From Lactococcus paracarnosus (GTDB lineage: Bacteria; Bacillota; Bacilli; Lactobacillales; Streptococcaceae): a stretch of DNA of 64,000 nt. This document shows positions 52,786 through 61,759 of this stretch, in pieces. The translations under genes and the position numbers were made by a program. The notes under the pieces were generated by a model. It ran no database searches and was not told the DNA's origin. It worked only from the letters and a program-made list of their open reading frames with translations. Location: the NCBI RefSeq assembly GCF_006770285.1, contig NZ_CP017195.1, forward strand, positions 1,860,001 through 1,924,000. Direction: 5' to 3'. The first letter of the stretch is position 1; each line of letters begins with the position of its first letter.

Positions 52786-53439
52786 ATGAAAAAAATTTTA
52801 AGCTTGTCTGTAGCAGTTTTAAGCATTGCACTTCTCAGTGCCTGCTCAAATGCAAATCAGAACAAAAAGAAAAGTGTTTCTAGTTCATCATCAAAAATAG
52901 CGCGTAAATCTACCCCATCTAATTCTGAGAATCTAAGTCCCTCTAAAGAGGAAACTGGTAAGTCAGAAGAAACTAGTAAAACAGAGGAGACTAGTAAGAC
53001 AGAAGAACAAAAAACTGCTTCACCTTTATCCGGTTATAGCGATGAGCAAGTCGAGTATGCACGTGTAACCGAGACAATTATTGCTTATTATCAATATAGT
53101 TATCAACCAGTTACGATTAGCGTGACTAAACACGCTGCAAATCATCAGGTATTTCCTTATAAGGGTTCTGTAGTCGTTCCACAGGACACTGTTACTTTGA
53201 CATTTAGTTCTGATAATACAATGGCTGGAACAACGAATATTACTTACAGTTCTAATCATGATGGGACTATCAACTTTTATAGAGACCCTAATCATTATCA
53301 AGATGAAAGGTATCTCACAGATCCTACTTGGGTTAAAGAGGAATCTCAAAAATTACTTGATAGTGTCAAAACAATCCAAATTCCTATTACGTTTGATAGT
53401 CAAGCTGCTCAAATTATTTCCAAGATTCAAGTAAAATAA
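52786..53439 (+). CDS. Putative lipoprotein with acidic repeat linker
   Basis: 217 residues. Signal peptide with lipobox LSAC (Cys20), then a Ser-rich and repeat-containing linker (EETSKTEETSKTEE at about 61-75) and a globular domain from about residue 80 (YSDEQVEYARVTETIIAYYQ). No family recognised; similar hypothetical lipoproteins occur in lactococci and streptococci. GGAGGGG precedes the ATG and an extended -10 (TTGATATAAT) lies about 30 nt upstream. Divergent from the other lipoprotein gene. Confidence 0.75.
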   Translation: MKKILSLSVAVLSIALLSACSNANQNKKKSVSSSSSKIARKSTPSNSENLSPSKEETGKSEETSKTEETSKTEEQKTASPLSGYSDEQVEYARVTETIIAYYQYSYQPVTISVTKHAANHQVFPYKGSVVVPQDTVTLTFSSDNTMAGTTNITYSSNHDGTINFYRDPNHYQDERYLTDPTWVKEESQKLLDSVKTIQIPITFDSQAAQIISKIQVK

Positions 53440-53523
53440 AATAGAGGACTAAATTTGCGATAAGTTATGACTTTTGTTATCAATCGTGTTTCAGAGAAAT
53501 TTTCTATTACGTTTTTAAAAACG

Positions 53524-53546
53524 GGCACAAAGTTGTGTCTTTTTTG
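53524..53546 (+). terminator. Terminator of the lipoprotein gene
   Basis: GGCAC-AAAGTT-GTGTC stem (one G-U pair) followed by TTTTTT. Confidence 0.65.
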
Positions 53547-53612
53547 TATCTTATCCTTTTGTTCTTGGGTCTCACAGGAGCCAAAAACGATATGAAGCTA
53601 TAAATCAGAACA

Positions 53613-53641
53613 AAACAAAAAGCCCTAAATAATGGGCTTTT
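53613..53641 (-). terminator. Terminator of ssrA
   Basis: Minus strand AAAAGCCC-ATTATTTA-GGGCTTTT followed by TTTG. Confidence 0.85.
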
Positions 53642-53673
53642 AGTAACTTATAAGAAGTTATAGATAGTATTAG

Positions 53674-54024
53674 TGGAGCCGAGGGGAGTCGAACCCCTGT
53701 CCAAATGCCTTGCTATATCAGCGTCTACAATCATAGGGACTGTCTAAATTTAACAAGCTGACGAGACAAATCCTCGAACAAAGTCAGCTTGCGATTCTCT
53801 TAATCTCTTCTTTGATGTCAAGACGCCATCAAATCGTATCCTACTAAATTAGGCCATCAAGTCGTCATAGGCGAACGAAAGTCAGGCACGCAGGCTGTGG
53901 TTTAGGCAGCTAAAGCGTAAGTTTGTGTATTTTTAGCAGTTATATTTTTCTGCGACGGTTTATAGTGACGTCTCACTAATCGCAGCTCATACGCGACAAC
54001 ACCTGTCGAATCCAGAACGACCCC
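53674..54024 (-). ncRNA. ssrA: tmRNA
   Basis: About 351 nt on the minus strand. The 5' end GGGGTCG pairs with CGGCTCC at the 3' end (7 bp, two wobbles) as the tRNA-like acceptor stem; GGATTCGACAGG and GGGGTTCGACTCCCC are the conserved D-loop-like region and T arm. The 3' end is not followed by CCA in the genome (ACTA), so CCA must be added. The tag reading frame is AKNTQTYALAA then TAA. It rescues stalled ribosomes with SmpB and targets the nascent protein for degradation. Confidence 0.97.
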
Positions 54025-54102
54025 AAATGCTAATGTGATCAAATTACCACAGCAAATGTTCAAAAGGTCTAGCAAGCGACCTCTTGAAGCTCCATTATAA
54101 CA

Positions 54103-54726
54103 TCAAATATCGACTTCTACAAGTTTTTTGTCACCCTTGATAAGTGTCAATTGTCCATGGAACTGGTCTGTTAGTCCTGCCACCAAAGACGGCATCCGGT
54201 CTGTATCGCAAAAACTCGTCAGCTTGACCTTATCGGTAAATACTGAATCCGAGATGGTGAGCCCCTCAGAGCTCAAGTATCTGGAAACATTGTCAAATAA
54301 GCTATAGTCCATCTCTAATCTCAGCTGGGTTTGCTCAACTATTTTCACAAGACCGACAGCATCTATCGCATGATTCACACTGCCTGCATAAGCACGTATT
54401 AACCCACCTGCGCCAAGTTTAATGCCACCAAAATAACGAGTGACGACTGCAACTACATTGATGATTTCTCTTTTTTTTAGGATATCAAGCATTGGCATAC
54501 CTGCTGTACCTGATGGTTCACCATCATCCGATGTGCGCTGTATCTCTTGTTGGTCACCAATCGTAAAGGCCGATACATTATGATTGGCCTTATGATGCTG
54601 TTTTTTGACAGATGTGATAAAATCACGCGCTTCTGCTTCACTATAGACACGCTTTAGTTGGCAAATAAAACGCGATTTCTTAATCTCTTCTTCAAAGATA
54701 AAATCTGATTTAATCGTTGTATTCAT
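54103..54726 (-). CDS. yigZ: YigZ/IMPACT-family protein
   Basis: About 207 residues. FIFEEEIKKSRFICQLKRVY, HHKANHNVSAFTIG, SDDGEPSGTAGMPMLDILKK and VTRYFGGIKLGAGGLIRAYA form the conserved UPF0029 N-terminal domain; the last third is the DUF1949 domain. Eukaryotic IMPACT modulates Gcn2; the bacterial role is unknown. I place the start at ATG 54726, where family similarity begins, although its ribosome binding site is weak; ATG 54747 is in frame. It is divergent from comFA, as in streptococci. Confidence 0.9.
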   Translation of the reverse strand: MNTTIKSDFIFEEEIKKSRFICQLKRVYSEAEARDFITSVKKQHHKANHNVSAFTIGDQQEIQRTSDDGEPSGTAGMPMLDILKKREIINVVAVVTRYFGGIKLGAGGLIRAYAGSVNHAIDAVGLVKIVEQTQLRLEMDYSLFDNVSRYLSSEGLTISDSVFTDKVKLTSFCDTDRMPSLVAGLTDQFHGQLTLIKGDKKLVEVDI

Positions 54727-54788
54727 CTCAGGGTTTCTTTCTAACATTTTTTAACTAGACGATTGCCTTCTCTTTATTGTAACATTTC

Positions 54789-54796
54789 TACGAAAA
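54789..54796 (+). promoter_or_regulatory. Variant ComX-box before comFA
   Basis: TACGAAAA matches the competence sigma factor box TACGAATA at 7 of 8 positions, in a T-rich context, 16 nt upstream of the comFA ATG. No standard sigma-A -10 is as well placed. Confidence 0.55.
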
Positions 54797-54812
54797 CGAC
54801 GTATATAGCGGT

Positions 54813-56087
54813 ATGGAAAACTTATTTGGCCGACTACTCACTCAGCAAGAACTGGGTCCTGATATGTCCCTTTTACCACAGGATGTCACCCAGTTTGCTG
54901 GGATGGCAATAGCAGGAAAGAGCGTCATCTGTAAGCGGTGTGGTACTGCATCCTCTTGCCAAACAGTCCGACTTGAAATTCCGGCCTATTTTTGTCCTGA
55001 ATGTCTGCAACTAGGTCGCGTTAGGTCCGATGAATTTCTCTATCACTTACCGCAACAGCCTTTCCCAAGGATAGACGCATTACTTTGGACTGGTACACTG
55101 ACGCCTTATCAAGCAGACATCTCTAAGCAACTCGTACAGGCAGTGGATCAAAAAAAGCAAATTCTGGTTCATGCGGTAACGGGTGCTGGTAAAACAGAGA
55201 TGATTTATGCGGCGATTAGTAGAAGTATTGCTAGTGGTGGTGCTGTTTGTATCGCAACACCTAGAACTGACGTCGCTCGCGAACTATATATGCGTTTATC
55301 TAAAGATTTTGCTGTCTCTATCTCGCTCCTACATGCCGATAGTCCCCCTTACTTTCGCACACCACTTGTTATTTCTACAACACACCAGCTTCTCCGATTT
55401 AAAGAGGCATTTGATTTATTGATCATCGACGAAGTAGATGCCTTTCCTTTTGCTGATAACCCTGCACTATACTACGCAGCTAAACATGCACAAAAAACAG
55501 CGGCTACTCTAGTTTATCTGACAGCTACCTCTACTGATACCCTAGACAAACACGTCAGCTCAGGCCTATTAAAACGAATTACCTTATCTCGTCGCTTTCA
55601 CGGCCACCCACTCGTTGTTCCCAAACCAATTTTTAGCTATCCGGAAAAAATCATCTATCGGCATATCCAAAAACAGCGCAAATCCGGATTCCCCTTATTA
55701 CTATTTGCACCTGTCATTCGGTTTGGCCAATCATTTACAGCCCAGTTAAGCAAGCTTTTTCCCCACGAGAAGATAGGGTTTGTTGCATCGACTACTGAAA
55801 ATCGCTCTGAGATCATCTCCCAGTTTCGCGAAGGTGAGTTAACGATTCTAGTTTCTACCACCATATTAGAACGCGGGGTCACTTTTCCGAAAGTTGATGT
55901 CTTTGTACTCGAAAGTCAGCACAGACTCTTTACAGCCTCTAGTCTGATACAGATTGCTGGACGTGCTGGACGAAGTATTGAGCGGCCGACTGGTCTTGTC
56001 TATTTTTTTCATAATGGCCTAACAAAGCAGATGACCCGTGCTATTTCTGATATTTGCAAGATGAATCGACTTGGTGGTTTCTCATGA
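54813..56087 (+). CDS. comFA: DNA uptake helicase ComFA
   Basis: 424 residues. N-terminal zinc finger with CKRCG and CPECL; helicase motifs: VHAVTGAGKTEMIYAAISRS (Walker A), CIATPRTDVARE, LLIIDEVDAFPF (Walker B in DEVD form), LTATST, TTILERGVTFPKVDVF and QIAGRAGRS. It powers entry of single-stranded DNA through ComEC on the inner membrane side during natural transformation. It is preceded by a ComX-like box and overlaps comFC by four bases. The gene is intact, so the pathway may be functional if comX and other late genes are present. Confidence 0.94.
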   Translation: MENLFGRLLTQQELGPDMSLLPQDVTQFAGMAIAGKSVICKRCGTASSCQTVRLEIPAYFCPECLQLGRVRSDEFLYHLPQQPFPRIDALLWTGTLTPYQADISKQLVQAVDQKKQILVHAVTGAGKTEMIYAAISRSIASGGAVCIATPRTDVARELYMRLSKDFAVSISLLHADSPPYFRTPLVISTTHQLLRFKEAFDLLIIDEVDAFPFADNPALYYAAKHAQKTAATLVYLTATSTDTLDKHVSSGLLKRITLSRRFHGHPLVVPKPIFSYPEKIIYRHIQKQRKSGFPLLLFAPVIRFGQSFTAQLSKLFPHEKIGFVASTTENRSEIISQFREGELTILVSTTILERGVTFPKVDVFVLESQHRLFTASSLIQIAGRAGRSIERPTGLVYFFHNGLTKQMTRAISDICKMNRLGGFS

Positions 56088-56731
56088 ACAGCTGTCTTTT
56101 ATGTGCCACGCCCACTCGGGTTAGGCTTTCTTTTTCAGATGTTTTTTTGTCTAGGCAGACCCAACAAGTAATTTGTCAATCCTGTTTTATGCAGTTTGAG
56201 TACATCTCGGATAGACATTGTGAGGTCTGCTATAAGCCTTCCATATCAGGAGTTTGCCAGGATTGCAAGCGCATTAAAAACCCAGTCATGCACCATGCCA
56301 TTTTTCATTATAATGACTTTGCTAAAACTTATTTTAAGCAATACAAATTTAATGGAGACTTTAGGTTAAAAGCAGCTTTTAATCAGATACTACGCGTTAA
56401 CCTAAAAGGACAACAAATTATCCCTATTCCAGTTTCAGCAGAAAGATTGCAAAGTCGTGGCTTTAATCAAGTCACTGGCTTTTTATCCAGCGCCAACCTA
56501 CCCTATCTAGCCTTACTAAGTAAAATAGAGACCGAGCATCAGTCACATAAGACAAGAGTAGCCCGATTATCCACAGATAATCCCTTCAGACTTAACACGC
56601 CATCGAAGCTACCAGACAGTGTCTTGATTTTTGATGATATTTACACGACAGGTACGACACTTAAGCATGCCATTGATATCATAAAAAACGCAGGTTGCCC
56701 CCGCGTTTCTACCTTTTCATTATTTCGTTAA
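56084..56731 (+). CDS. comFC: Competence protein ComFC (phosphoribosyltransferase fold)
   Basis: 215 residues from ATG 56084, which overlaps the comFA stop (ATGA); a longer in-frame start at 56054 is not needed. Four CxxC pairs (CLLC, CQSC, CEVC, CQDC) in the first 70 residues bind zinc; the C-terminal half is PRTase-like with the PRPP motif VLIFDDIYTTGTTL. It partners with ComFA for DNA uptake. Confidence 0.93.
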   Translation: MNSCLLCATPTRVRLSFSDVFLSRQTQQVICQSCFMQFEYISDRHCEVCYKPSISGVCQDCKRIKNPVMHHAIFHYNDFAKTYFKQYKFNGDFRLKAAFNQILRVNLKGQQIIPIPVSAERLQSRGFNQVTGFLSSANLPYLALLSKIETEHQSHKTRVARLSTDNPFRLNTPSKLPDSVLIFDDIYTTGTTLKHAIDIIKNAGCPRVSTFSLFR

Positions 56732-56733
56732 CC

Positions 56734-57135
56734 TTAGAAAATTAATGCCCAGATTTTAGGCAAAAAGATGAATAGGCCGACAATCACAGCAAAACAAGAA
56801 ATAAATAGCACTGCACCAGCTGCCATATCCTTGGCATTTTTTGCTAACATCGAGAAATGATACTCACTAGCTAAATCAACAACATTTTCAATCGCAGAAT
56901 TGATGATTTCTGCAAAAATGACTAAAAAGATAGCCAGTAGTAAAAATAGCCAGTCTACCTTAGAAATGTGAAAAACAGCACCTAAAATCATCGCGACTAG
57001 TGCACTAACTGCATGCTTACGTAGGTTACGTTCCTCACGGAAGGCTGTGATAATACCAGTTAAGGCAAACTCGAGCGACGCAAAGACAGTCTGGTTTTTC
57101 CATTTTTTTTCGGGTTGTTTATCTCGTAAGGCCAT
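56734..57135 (-). CDS. dgkA: Undecaprenol/diacylglycerol kinase
   Basis: 133 residues with three membrane helices. [13 protein letters not shown] and [13 protein letters not shown] form the active site of the DgkA family. In Gram-positive bacteria the enzyme phosphorylates undecaprenol to the carrier lipid used by wall and exopolysaccharide synthesis. Its start overlaps the end of ybeY by 17 nt. The order ybeY-dgkA is conserved in Firmicutes. Confidence 0.93.
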   Translation of the reverse strand: MALRDKQPEKKWKNQTVFASLEFALTGIITAFREERNLRKHAVSALVAMILGAVFHISKVDWLFLLLAIFLVIFAEIINSAIENVVDLASEYHFSMLAKNAKDMAAGAVLFISCFAVIVGLFIFLPKIWALIF

Positions 57136-57610
57136 AAGCAGTCAAAATCTCTTCCTGGAGAGCGAACATTACTTTTTCCTCTTCTTCGATCATGTGATCA
57201 TAGCCATTGATATGAAGAAAGCCATGGACTGCTAGAAAACCCATTTCTCTTTCATAACTGTGAGCATAGTTATCTGCCTGCTCTTGTGCCTTTTCTATCG
57301 AAATAAACAGCTCACCAATAAAGCTATCGAACTCTTCTAGCTCTGCTTGGAGTGCTTCTGGCATGTCAAAATCGGCATCAAAGCTAATCGTCTCTGGTTC
57401 ATACTCTAAACTGACCACATCTGTTGGTGTATCTTTGCCCCGATAGTCTTGGTTTATTTTTTGAATTTCATCGTTCAAGACATAAGTAATCGCCATTTCC
57501 TTATGCTCAGGCAAATGGATGAAACTTGCTGCAAAATTCAAGAGCTTTATCGTATCTTGTTGCATATCATCAGAAACTTTTCCCGTGTTATCAGTCATTT
57601 CAATATACAT
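57119..57610 (-). CDS. ybeY: Endoribonuclease YbeY (rRNA maturation)
   Basis: 163 residues from ATG 57610, with AAGGGA about 10 nt upstream; an in-frame TTG at 57616 overlaps the previous stop codon and is an alternative. The zinc motif [11 protein letters not shown] and [14 protein letters not shown] are diagnostic. It takes part in 16S rRNA 3' end maturation and ribosome quality control. It is part of a run phoH-HIT-ybeY-dgkA on the minus strand. Confidence 0.95.
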   Translation of the reverse strand: MYIEMTDNTGKVSDDMQQDTIKLLNFAASFIHLPEHKEMAITYVLNDEIQKINQDYRGKDTPTDVVSLEYEPETISFDADFDMPEALQAELEEFDSFIGELFISIEKAQEQADNYAHSYEREMGFLAVHGFLHINGYDHMIEEEEKVMFALQEEILTAYGLTR

Positions 57611-57612
57611 GA

Positions 57613-58065
57613 TCAAGCATTCCCTTTCAAATAATTCATAATAGCTGTACGGATGGCACCATGTTGCTGGTCATTATAAGCATAGGTTTCATCAACCCAA
57701 TGAGATGCATCGTATAGCCAAACTGGTTTTTTTAATCTAGCTTCTATTTCCCATGTATATCTAGGAAAAATGTGTGCATGCAAAAATGCATCTGTATTGC
57801 CTAAAATATCATAGTTGATCCGAATACTATCTGTACTAGCCAGAATTGCATCCCCTATGCAAGACATATCGGTTAAAAAACTGCTACGTTCTGCTAACGT
57901 CAAGTCATTAAGAGAGGCAACTTCACGTTTAGGAAGTAGGACACAATAACCTGGTAAAAATTGCGTATCGCCAAAACAGGCAAATCCTGAGGCCATTTCA
58001 ACCATAACTGTCGGATTTTCATGGGCTAATGCAGACGCTATCCGATTATTTTGCCAATCTACCAT
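57613..58065 (-). CDS. HIT-superfamily protein (diadenosine polyphosphate hydrolase-like)
   Basis: 150 residues. [18 protein letters not shown] contains the histidine triad as H-A-H-I-F, the form of bacterial diadenosine tetraphosphate hydrolase-like proteins; [20 protein letters not shown] precedes it. Its start codon overlaps the phoH stop by one base and its stop abuts ybeY, so it is embedded in the phoH-ybeY operon. A nucleotide hydrolase role is inferred. Confidence 0.85.
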   Translation of the reverse strand: MVDWQNNRIASALAHENPTVMVEMASGFACFGDTQFLPGYCVLLPKREVASLNDLTLAERSSFLTDMSCIGDAILASTDSIRINYDILGNTDAFLHAHIFPRYTWEIEARLKKPVWLYDASHWVDETYAYNDQQHGAIRTAIMNYLKGNA

Positions 58066-59048
58066 CAGACTTCTCCTATCTGCAGATCGTTACCGACCAG
58101 GTCATCAGCTTCATAGGCTTGTATAATTTCAGCTACGACTGGATGTCTCACGACATCTTTGGCAGAGAAATAAACAAAGGAAACTTGTTTAATTTTAGCC
58201 AGTTTATCCTTAGCATCAATCAAGCCTGACTTGGTCTTTCTTGGTAGGTCAATCTGACTAATATCGCCATTGATTACCATTTTTGAGTTGAAACCAAGCC
58301 TTGTTAAGAACATTTTCATCTGCATGGTGGTTGTATTTTGTGCCTCGTCTAAGATGACAAATGCATCATCTAATGTACGACCACGCATATAAGCGAGCGG
58401 CGCGATTTCTATAGTACCGCGTTCAAGCATCCGCTCCACTGTCACTTTACCTAAAACTTGGTGTAAGGCATCATAAATAGGTCTTAGATAAGGATCTACT
58501 TTTTCTTGTAGATCACCTGGTAAAAAGCCCAGACTTTCGCCAGCCTCAACTGCTGGTCTGGTCACAATAATTCGCTTGACTTGACCACGACGTAAAGCAG
58601 TTGTCGCTAGAACAACTGCTAAATAGGTCTTGCCTGTTCCAGCAGGACCAATACCAAAAGTAATATCATGATGCAAAATGTCGTCAACATAGATTTTTTG
58701 ACCTAAGGTTTTGACACGAATTGGCTTACCATTACTATCCTTGGTAATCTCTTCTTCGTACAGTGCGATAAATTTATTAATCTCACCATTTTTTGCCATC
58801 GTGAAGGCAGTGACGACATCCGGTGTATTAACCGTCTGCCCTCGACTGATGAGTACTAATAATGCTTGTAAGATAAGTCTCGTCAGCTCATTTTTTTCAT
58901 CTGAGTCAGAGACAACCTGAACTAGCTCACTACGAAAATGGATAGTAACGCCTAGCGCATCTTCCAAGTATTTCAGATGCTTTTCCTGTGCACCAAAAAG
59001 ATTAGTACCATCATCAGGGTGATTTAATTTGATATCAAGCGTATTCAA
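58065..59048 (-). CDS. phoH: PhoH-like ATPase
   Basis: 327 residues. Walker A GPAGTGKTYLAVVLATTALR, ITRPAVEAGE in the form IVTRPAVEAGESLGFLPGD, and VILDEAQNTT. PhoH-type proteins are ATPases often encoded with ybeY and thought to act in RNA metabolism. It begins inside the stop of a small upstream gene (ATG/TGA overlap), so the operon starts earlier. Confidence 0.94.
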   Translation of the reverse strand: MNTLDIKLNHPDDGTNLFGAQEKHLKYLEDALGVTIHFRSELVQVVSDSDEKNELTRLILQALLVLISRGQTVNTPDVVTAFTMAKNGEINKFIALYEEEITKDSNGKPIRVKTLGQKIYVDDILHHDITFGIGPAGTGKTYLAVVLATTALRRGQVKRIIVTRPAVEAGESLGFLPGDLQEKVDPYLRPIYDALHQVLGKVTVERMLERGTIEIAPLAYMRGRTLDDAFVILDEAQNTTTMQMKMFLTRLGFNSKMVINGDISQIDLPRKTKSGLIDAKDKLAKIKQVSFVYFSAKDVVRHPVVAEIIQAYEADDLVGNDLQIGEV

Positions 59049-59236
59049 ATAAGGTCATCTTCTTTCTTATCATCTTTTGCTACTGCATCAAGTGCTGCCT
59101 TTTCACGTGCCAATCTCAATTTACGATTGGGATTAAACTTATCAAATAAAGCCGCAATTTTTTCAGGTGGCCATGCATCAGCAGATGCGATAAACTCACC
59201 TTCTTCACTTCGATTACCAATAATTTTAAATCCCAT
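59045..59236 (-). CDS. Small hypothetical protein upstream of phoH
   Basis: 63 residues from ATG 59236, with GGAG 6 nt upstream. GFKIIGNRSEEGEFIASADA followed by a charged helical part (FNPNRKLRLAREKAALDAVA). No domain recognised, no membrane segment. Translationally coupled to phoH by a 4-nt overlap, which suggests a conserved operon member of unknown function. Confidence 0.7.
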   Translation of the reverse strand: MGFKIIGNRSEEGEFIASADAWPPEKIAALFDKFNPNRKLRLAREKAALDAVAKDDKKEDDLI

Positions 59237-59296
59237 TAATCGCTCCAATCATCAAAAAACAACTGAATAGCTTACTTATCAAGTACTTACTAGTGT

Positions 59297-60616
59297 TTAG
59301 TCTACAAACTCAAATTCAAATTTGCCGATGCGAACAATATCACCATCTCTGGCACCACGGCTACGAAGATCTTCATCAATGCCCATACCACGTAACTGTC
59401 TAGCAAATTTAAAGACAGAGTCATCATGATCAAGATTTGTCATCATAAAGAGTTTCTCTAATTTCTCACCAGATAGTGTCCATGAGGCATCATCTTCACG
59501 TGAAATTTCGTAGTCCCGTGCACCTTCATCAAAGCCATAGTAAGCTTCTTGATCTTGACCAGCGAAATCTGCATCCTCATAAAGTGGAAATTCAGGTGTT
59601 TCACCAAGCAGCTCATTCGTTGCTTCTAGTAGATTCTGTAACCCTTGTCTTGACACCCCTGATACTGGGAAGACTTGTGGTTTATCTTCAAACTCATCAT
59701 AATTCGCAGCTAATTTAGCCTGAAACTCGGCTAGATTTTCTGCTGCATCTGGCATATCCATTTTATTAGCAACGATAATCTGTGGTCGCTCCATCAAACG
59801 TAGGTTATAACCTTCTAACTCATCGTTAATCGCGACGTAATCATCATAGGGATCGCGACCTTCCATACCACTCATATCAATGACATGAAGGAGAACACGT
59901 GTCCGCTCAATATGGCGTAAGAACTGTGTCCCTAACCCAATACCTTGACTAGCACCCTCGATTAGGCCTGGCATATCAGCAACAACAAAGCTATCACCAT
60001 CGCCAACTCTTACCATCCCGATATTAGGGACCAGTGTTGTAAAGTGATAAGCGCCAATCTTAGGACGTGCATTAGAAATGACACTTAATAACGTTGATTT
60101 CCCAACTGATGGAAACCCTACGAGACCAACGTCTGCTAGTACACGAAGCTCCAACACTAAGGTTCTCTCTTCACCTGGTTCACCATTTTCGGCAACCTCT
60201 GGTGCAGGGTTTCTAGGTGTTGCAAAACGGATATTACCACGACCACCTCGACCACCTTTTGCGACAGTAAAGGTTTGACCCGGTGCTAATAAATCGACTA
60301 AAATCTTATCTGTTTCAAATTCTTTAACTGTCGTTCCTTGGGGAACCTTTACAATCAAATCCTCTGACCCACGACCGTGCATCCCTTTATTCATCCCTTT
60401 TTCGCCTGGTTTCGCCTTGAAATGACGGTTATATCGGAAGTCCATAAGGGTACGTAAACCTTCATCGACGATGAAAATCACATCCCCACCTCGGCCACCA
60501 TCGCCACCTGCGGGTCCACCATCTGGTACATATTTTTCACGACGGAAGGACACGGCACCATCGCCACCTTTTCCGGCTTTTACTTCAATTCGCGCTGTAT
60601 CTAAAAACATTGACAT
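59297..60616 (-). CDS. obg: GTPase Obg
   Basis: 439 residues. The glycine-rich Obg fold at 1-158 ([35 protein letters not shown]), G domain with [36 protein letters not shown] and NKMD, and a C-terminal OCT domain. It assists 50S ribosomal subunit assembly and the stress response. It is essential in most bacteria. Monocistronic on the minus strand between the aquaporin and phoH genes. Confidence 0.97.
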   Translation of the reverse strand: MSMFLDTARIEVKAGKGGDGAVSFRREKYVPDGGPAGGDGGRGGDVIFIVDEGLRTLMDFRYNRHFKAKPGEKGMNKGMHGRGSEDLIVKVPQGTTVKEFETDKILVDLLAPGQTFTVAKGGRGGRGNIRFATPRNPAPEVAENGEPGEERTLVLELRVLADVGLVGFPSVGKSTLLSVISNARPKIGAYHFTTLVPNIGMVRVGDGDSFVVADMPGLIEGASQGIGLGTQFLRHIERTRVLLHVIDMSGMEGRDPYDDYVAINDELEGYNLRLMERPQIIVANKMDMPDAAENLAEFQAKLAANYDEFEDKPQVFPVSGVSRQGLQNLLEATNELLGETPEFPLYEDADFAGQDQEAYYGFDEGARDYEISREDDASWTLSGEKLEKLFMMTNLDHDDSVFKFARQLRGMGIDEDLRSRGARDGDIVRIGKFEFEFVD

Positions 60617-60667
60617 CTTGTCACCTTGATTTTCTTTTAATTTATCTATAGTTACCTCTATTATAAC

Positions 60668-60691
60668 AAAAAACGTGAGCTTTCGCTCACG
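60668..60691 (-). terminator. Terminator of the aquaporin gene
   Basis: CGTGAGC-GAAA-GCTCACG, a perfect 7-bp stem with a GNRA loop on the minus strand, followed by TTTTTT. Confidence 0.9.
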
Positions 60692-60712
60692 ACTTCGATT
60701 ATTAGTTAGTTA

Positions 60713-61384
60713 TTATTTAGCAGATGCTTCGGTATTTAACAAATATTTAGCAACTAAAGCTGCTAAGATACCACCAACAAGTGGTGCTAGAATAAAAATC
60801 CAAAGTTGATTAAGTGCCACACCACCAGTAAAAATAGCGGGTGCTAAACTTCTTGCTGGATTTACTGATAACCCTGTTAACGGGATACCGATCATATGTA
60901 ACATAGTCAGTGTCAACCCAATCACTAGACCTGCTAACTTAGCATTCCCTTTTGTCTCAGACGTAACAGTTACGATGACAAGGACAAAAATAAATGTCAA
61001 GACTAGTTCAACTAAGAAGCCCGTACCTACTGATATACCATTTAAGGCATTTGCTCCAAGTCCTGACACACCCTTTTCACTCGCAATCATTTTAAGTGCT
61101 GATGTTGCTATGAATGCACCAACAACTTGTGCGACTACATACCACACTAAAGTCAATGCTGATAAACGTTTGTTAACAAACATCGCTAGTGATACCGCTG
61201 GATTAAGATGTGCACCTGATACTGTACCAATAGAATATGCAGCTGCAACAATTGTTAAACCAAATGCAAAACCGATTCCCAGATTACCTATTTTGTCACC
61301 TGCTAAAACAGCTGAACCTGTCCCGATAAAGACTAAGATAAACGTGCCGATTAACTCAGCTAATGCTTTTTTAAAATTTTCCAT
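60713..61384 (-). CDS. aqpZ: Aquaporin (AqpZ-like)
   Basis: 223 residues with six membrane segments and both NPA boxes: SGAHLNPAVSLA and SVNPARSLAP. The selectivity-filter context MLHMIGIPLTG before the second NPA has the histidine of water-selective AqpZ rather than the glycine of glycerol channels. It allows water (perhaps also CO2 or lactic acid) to pass. The start follows a promoter region that carries four CATGA-centred sites with a 21-bp period, so tight regulation is likely. AGGGGAG precedes the ATG. Confidence 0.92.
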   Translation of the reverse strand: MENFKKALAELIGTFILVFIGTGSAVLAGDKIGNLGIGFAFGLTIVAAAYSIGTVSGAHLNPAVSLAMFVNKRLSALTLVWYVVAQVVGAFIATSALKMIASEKGVSGLGANALNGISVGTGFLVELVLTFIFVLVIVTVTSETKGNAKLAGLVIGLTLTMLHMIGIPLTGLSVNPARSLAPAIFTGGVALNQLWIFILAPLVGGILAALVAKYLLNTEASAK

Positions 61385-61423
61385 AATAGTACTCTCCCCT
61401 AAAAAAATATTCTATCACAAAAA

Positions 61424-61497
61424 TTTTCATAAAACAAGAAATCATTTTCATGAAAATAACACCTATTTTCATGAAATAAGCATATACTCCCATGAGA
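61424..61497. promoter_or_regulatory. Array of four operator-like sites with exact 21-bp period before aqpZ
   Basis: TTTTCATAAAA, TTTTCATGAAAA, TTTTCATGAAAT and CCCATGAG have their CAT(G)A cores centred at 61429.5, 61450.5, 61471.5 and 61492.5. The second copy is a perfect palindrome (ATTTTCATGAAAAT), the third nearly so. The sites resemble CodY boxes, but have two central bases instead of one. Confidence 0.75.
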
Positions 61498-61602
61498 AGA
61501 TATTCGAAATAAATAGGAGGAGACAAACAAAGTAACACTTGTTAAATTCTGTTGGTTGCAGCATTGAACGCAACAAGATGAGTTAATTGAGAAAGAACAA
61601 GA

Positions 61603-61719
61603 CATATTAACCATTCGGTTGTAACCTCTGGAAGTATCGTCGTCAAATCCGTTCCGTCAAATATAATGGTTGTAAGAGTTCCTGCAAAAGTCATTAAAAC
61701 TTTTTATGATAAAGATTAA
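61603..61719 (+). pseudogene. Remnant of a hexapeptide-repeat O-acetyltransferase (C-terminus)
   Basis: The plus frame reads SVVTSGSIVVKSVPSNIMVV and PAKVIKTF before a TAA. This matches the end of maltose/galactoside/serine acetyltransferases (typically SVVTKDVP, N, VGNPAKVI). No N-terminal part, start codon or left-handed helix repeats remain upstream, and stops lie in all frames before it. It is a decayed 3' end. Confidence 0.7.
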
Positions 61720-61759
61720 CCAAGTAGGCTATTAAAAACTAAATCATGGTACTGATGTA

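Noticed and set aside
53640..54090. A tRNA gene suggested by GGGGAGTCGAACCCC
   Set aside because: The T-arm-like sequence belongs to the tmRNA: the tag frame, the 5' end and the acceptor pairing are all present.
61424..61478. CodY boxes before aqpZ
   Set aside because: Consensus CodY boxes have one base between TTTTC and GAAAA; here there are two, so I list the sites as unassigned rather than as CodY sites.
60078..61535. Several long plus-strand frames inside obg and aqpZ
   Set aside because: They are antisense to clearly identified genes and follow their codon structure; no start signals.
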